Positions 61,333 through 64,000 of a stretch of 64,000 bases of DNA are shown here, one piece after another. The DNA is from Dipteris shenzhenensis (lineage: Eukaryota > Polypodiophyta > Polypodiopsida > Gleicheniales). The stretch lies in assembly GCA_047967505.1 (NCBI GenBank), contig CM106541.1; one strand, written 5' to 3'. A program made the position numbers and the translations under genes. Under the pieces are notes generated by a model. That model did not search any database. It saw only the letters and a program-made list of their open reading frames with translations, and was not told the DNA's origin. Every line of letters begins with the position of its first letter. The first letter of the stretch is position 1.

Positions 61333-61737
61333 ATGCTGCCAATACCTAAGGTAGGCACATGCTACCAGTACCCTTTAATCTTGATGTCCTTTACACTAGG
61401 AAACCATATACTCGGAAAAACCCAGAATCTGCTACTAAAGTATAAACACAATAGTAGTCTCTTCCCGAATGGAAAAATATCAAATCTTATTTCCAAATTA
61501 GGGAAGTTCAACAAATCTGCACTTCCAAAACTTATAAGTAAATCCAAACTACACTTCCCAAACTTGAAAGTGAAATCAAATTTACACTTCCCAGACTTGG
61601 AAGTGAAATCAAATCTACACTTCTCACACTTGGAAATGAAATCAAATCTGCACTTCCCAGACTTGGAAGTGAAATCATATCTGACTTCCCACACCCGGAA
61701 AGTCAAAATATCTACTTTTCAATTGAGAAAAGCGTAG
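61333..61737 (+). CDS. Open frame made largely of 11-residue repeats
   Basis: 134 codons; residues about 55-125 consist of about six copies of an 11-residue unit like EVKSNLHFPDL, encoded by 33-bp repeats in frame. The minus strand is also open (61362-61706) with Cys/Phe/Lys repeats. Probably translated satellite sequence and not a gene. Confidence 0.3.
   Translation: MLPIPKVGTCYQYPLILMSFTLGNHILGKTQNLLLKYKHNSSLFPNGKISNLISKLGKFNKSALPKLISKSKLHFPNLKVKSNLHFPDLEVKSNLHFSHLEMKSNLHFPDLEVKSYLTSHTRKVKISTFQLRKA
61500..61712. repeat. 33-bp minisatellite of small hairpins
   Basis: About six units. Each contains ACTTCC, seven bases, GGAAGT, an inverted repeat that can form a 6-bp stem. Units diverge mildly. 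Confidence 0.8.
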
Positions 61738-61739
61738 TC

Positions 61740-63130
61740 CAGGGTTCTAATGCAAAACAAATCTGACTGGTCAATCTTAAAGAAGCTTTGAGTATCAAAA
61801 AACACATATTTCAACTGACATTATTATGATTTAAGCTAGCATCTCATGATTGTCTGTGTAAGTAACCTATCTTCCTAAAAAGGGAAAGATTCTCATGTGT
61901 TCGTAGGCACACAGTCCTACATAAATCTGGATACTCTGGCATATCCCCGCAGCATAAGATGGTTCATAGCGTCCCATACCACCACAATACACCACATACG
62001 CACGTGCTATGATTGCTACAACACGAGTTTGTGGATTGTCACGAACTAAGGGCCAACCAAAAACACAAACTGAAAAAAAACCCTCGAAAAGTGTAAGACA
62101 ATTCGAGACTAGAAACCAACTCTTGGTCCAAGGAATAGATAACATCTGTGCATAGAAACCATCCTACATAGCGTCCTAGTCGAAGCATCTATCTTGAAAC
62201 TAAAGATGTTTCCCCAAAACTTTGGGCTCGTCAAAATCCTTAAGATTTGAGATCCCTATGAACACGGGCAATGACTGCAAGGAATGATAGAAGAGAAGGA
62301 GGATTGCACAGGGCAGGAAGAAGAAGCATCTACAGAGCTTGTGCTAGGTAGAGATGGCAAATTGCAAGAGAATCTCACCCAGAGGGGCTAGCAATGATGG
62401 CGAAATCTGAGAGAAGGATGCCCGGCACAAGAAGCGAGAAAGAGTTGAAGTAGTGCTGCGATGGAGTAGACTGTGCGCTGCTAAATTGCAATGAAGATAG
62501 GATGTGCGGGGCTTTGAACAAGGGAGGGTAGGGGTTGTAAAACTGCTGGCCTGGGCTTTTGGTTCCGTAAAATCTTCCAAAAGCTCCAAAAACAAAATTC
62601 GTTTCTTGGTTTTTTTCCCAAAAACATCTGCTTTTTTGGAAACCATACCTTCCCAAAGAAGCTTTCTCTTTTTTTGCCTTCCAAGGCTAAAACAAGGGCT
62701 CTTGCTTTTGGCAATTGAAGCTTTAAAAATCACTTTCCAAAAACGAATTTCCAAAAGCAAAGCCAGTAGTTGCGCTGCATCCTAGCTCTTCTCCCTGTCG
62801 CGCCATTTCCTAGCCTATCCAGGTCCAATTCGCATCACCCTATCTCCATCGTTTCTACTCAAGAATGATTCGCAACTAGATTTCTCCTTCCTAGGACAAA
62901 CTCGTCTTCTCTCTTGCTGAGCCCAATTAGAATTCTCAACAATTGGCAACTAGTGCTCTTCTTTTCCCACATTCTTGGTGAATTCCTGTCTCTGGTTCAA
63001 TCTTCCTCCCCCCGAGGATCCCCTCCTTCCAAACATGACGAATTCACATCCCTAGTTGACGAAATCACAACTACTGCAAAATCTTCAGCAAACAGTGAAT
63101 TGGATCCATACGTGGAATTCGCCACTCCAA
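61740..63130. other. Unassigned internal part of the D4 insert
   Basis: Short open frames on both strands (for example 62344-62760 minus) without motifs. Palindromic words such as TTTTGGAAA recur at 62570-62760. Confidence 0.35.
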
Positions 63131-63134
63131 CATC

Positions 63135-63223
63135 TGTCACACCCTCATGAAATCTAACCCTATCGAAACCATGGTCTAGAACACAAGAATCATGTGCAGG
63201 CAACTCGCCACCCAACCATGCTG
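63135..63223. repeat. 85-bp direct repeat, copy 2
   Basis: Starts TGTCACACCCTCATG. See 61041-61122. The sequence after it differs from the sequence after copy 1. Confidence 0.85.
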
Positions 63224-63295
63224 GTAGCTCCTAGCTCTGCTCCCTCTCTGGCCAATGTGTGCAACTATGGCCCTGACCCTCCCTTTATAGCTTCA

Positions 63296-63352
63296 CGGAA
63301 GAGTGCTCGCCAAGAAAAGCCAAGAAAAGCACACAAGCACCAAGAAAAGCGA
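63296..63352. repeat. Short AGAAAAGC tandem-like repeats
   Basis: Four or five CCAAGAAAAGC words with irregular spacing, near the right end of the insert. Confidence 0.7.
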
Positions 63353-63429
63353 AAAAACAATCCTGCTGACCCATGTTTCCACGGATAGCACTCTAGCCCG
63401 TCATCTGTTGGCCTGTCCTAGCGTGCACA

Positions 63430-64000
63430 TGACACTTCCCTGAGAATGTGATGGCCTCGCACTGAAGCTGAGCGTCATTGGTATTGAAGATCATAACCTT
63501 GATTTTAACCAAGTTGACCTTCGGGTCTCAGCTATCATAGAAGGACTGCAAAGCTGCAAATGCATCTGTAGCACTATGTCATCGGCGAGAAAAGGCCTCC
63601 CTTGTCTGGCCTGCTATCAGTATCTGGCTATAGCTGCCTGCATGAAGAGCAGCCCGTTCCTCTAATCAACTGGGGTGAGAAACCCAACCTCCTAATATTG
63701 CCCTCCAAGAAAGTCCAGTCCACATCTTATCTTAATCCTTCATTAAGTATGATCACCAAAGGCTGAGACTCCTTACAGGACCAATCCACTGCCTCCTAAA
63801 ACGTAAGATTTGTCAGGGATGCTCTGCTCCTGGACAAAACCTACCAGGAAAGGTCTATAGATGCAGACTCAAGGCCTTGCCTAAGATCTAGTAGGCAATG
63901 TCAAGAGGGGATAAGCGGCCAACATTGCCTGATGCCAGCTCTATCGCCCCCCTTAGAGATGAGGCTTATCCATCCACAAGAGGGGGAGGGTGGCATTAGT
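63430..64000 (-). mobile_element. LINE D4, RT palm part, decayed, running off the window
   Basis: On the minus strand it reads VNLVKIKVMIFNTN near 63480-63520 (D2: VNLGKTKVMVFNTS) and LADDIVL near 63570-63590 at the catalytic site (Tyr to Leu). The rest to 64000 is too decayed to place. Confidence 0.6.

Larger units (their letters stand above)
61036..63425. mobile_element. Insert in LINE D4 flanked by 85-bp direct repeats
   Basis: The 2.4-kb region splits D4. It begins with a repeat copy (61041-61122) and has a second near its right part (63135-63223), which starts TGTCACACCC, a common LTR start. It could be a decayed LTR element with a shortened left LTR. Inside are a hairpin minisatellite and no recognised protein. 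Borders are approximate. Confidence 0.45.

Noticed and set aside
61500-61712. Regular 33-bp repeats considered as a CRISPR array
   Set aside because: Units are directly adjacent with no unique spacers, and the surroundings are plant transposons.
62344-62785. Open frames on both strands near 62.5 kb
   Set aside because: No domain and frames arise from A/T-rich palindromic words; no evidence of a gene.

Overview
The window looks like nuclear DNA from a land plant with a large, repeat-rich genome. The plant signs are primer-binding sites complementary to the plant initiator-Met tRNA (TGGTATCAGAGC) in three LTR elements, plant-type L1 LINEs with a DUF4283-like ORF1 and a zf-RVT tail, spliced HGH1-like exons, and fragments of a wall-associated-type kinase and a DEAD-box helicase. 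I cannot name the species. The mix of L1 LINEs with a second LINE type that is unusual for flowering plants makes a seed-free plant (fern, lycophyte, bryophyte) a reasonable guess, no more. No intact cellular gene is present; almost everything recognisable is a transposable element or its debris.

Layout. 1-5.5 kb is a head-to-tail series of LINE 3' ends (A1, B1, X, B3, Y, B4), most ending at a short TG tract. 5.5-14.2 kb is LINE B2, split inside ORF1 by a Ty3/gypsy element (G1, 6833-12230, duplication tcttc). 14.2-16.5 kb holds unassigned DNA and two HGH1-like exons. 16.57-27.48 kb is a small ORF1-only LINE (C1) split by a 7.3-kb LINE (A2) and by an internally deleted relative (A3), each with a perfect 16-bp duplication. 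29.1-38.3 kb carries two minus-strand LINEs of another type (D1, D2). 39.2-45.8 kb is mostly unassigned, with an inverted repeat and a 5'-truncated LINE (A4). 45.8-51.2 kb holds decayed D3, a decayed gypsy element (G2) with a 76-bp retroposon inside, and an LTR-like stretch. 51.4-60.2 kb is a minus-strand Ty1/copia element carrying a kinase-gene fragment between primer site and gag; its 5' LTR is split by a compact non-coding LTR element (R), whose own 5' LTR contains a helicase fragment plus a second ORF1-only LINE (C2). 60.2-64 kb is LINE D4, split by a region flanked by 85-bp direct repeats.

How the parts fit. C (ORF1 only) and D (ORF1+ORF2) share ORF1 motifs, a related 3' end containing an inverted repeat, and a TTTC tail, suggesting that C is a parasite of D, like mammalian HAL1. 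A3, B2 and D1 have each lost a central block, including RT, while keeping flanking parts. Four different retroelements carry dense GTAC clusters near their 5' ends. Many coding lesions are C-to-T or G-to-A changes, as expected for methylated repeats.

All similarity and family calls were made by eye; identities and ages are not computed.
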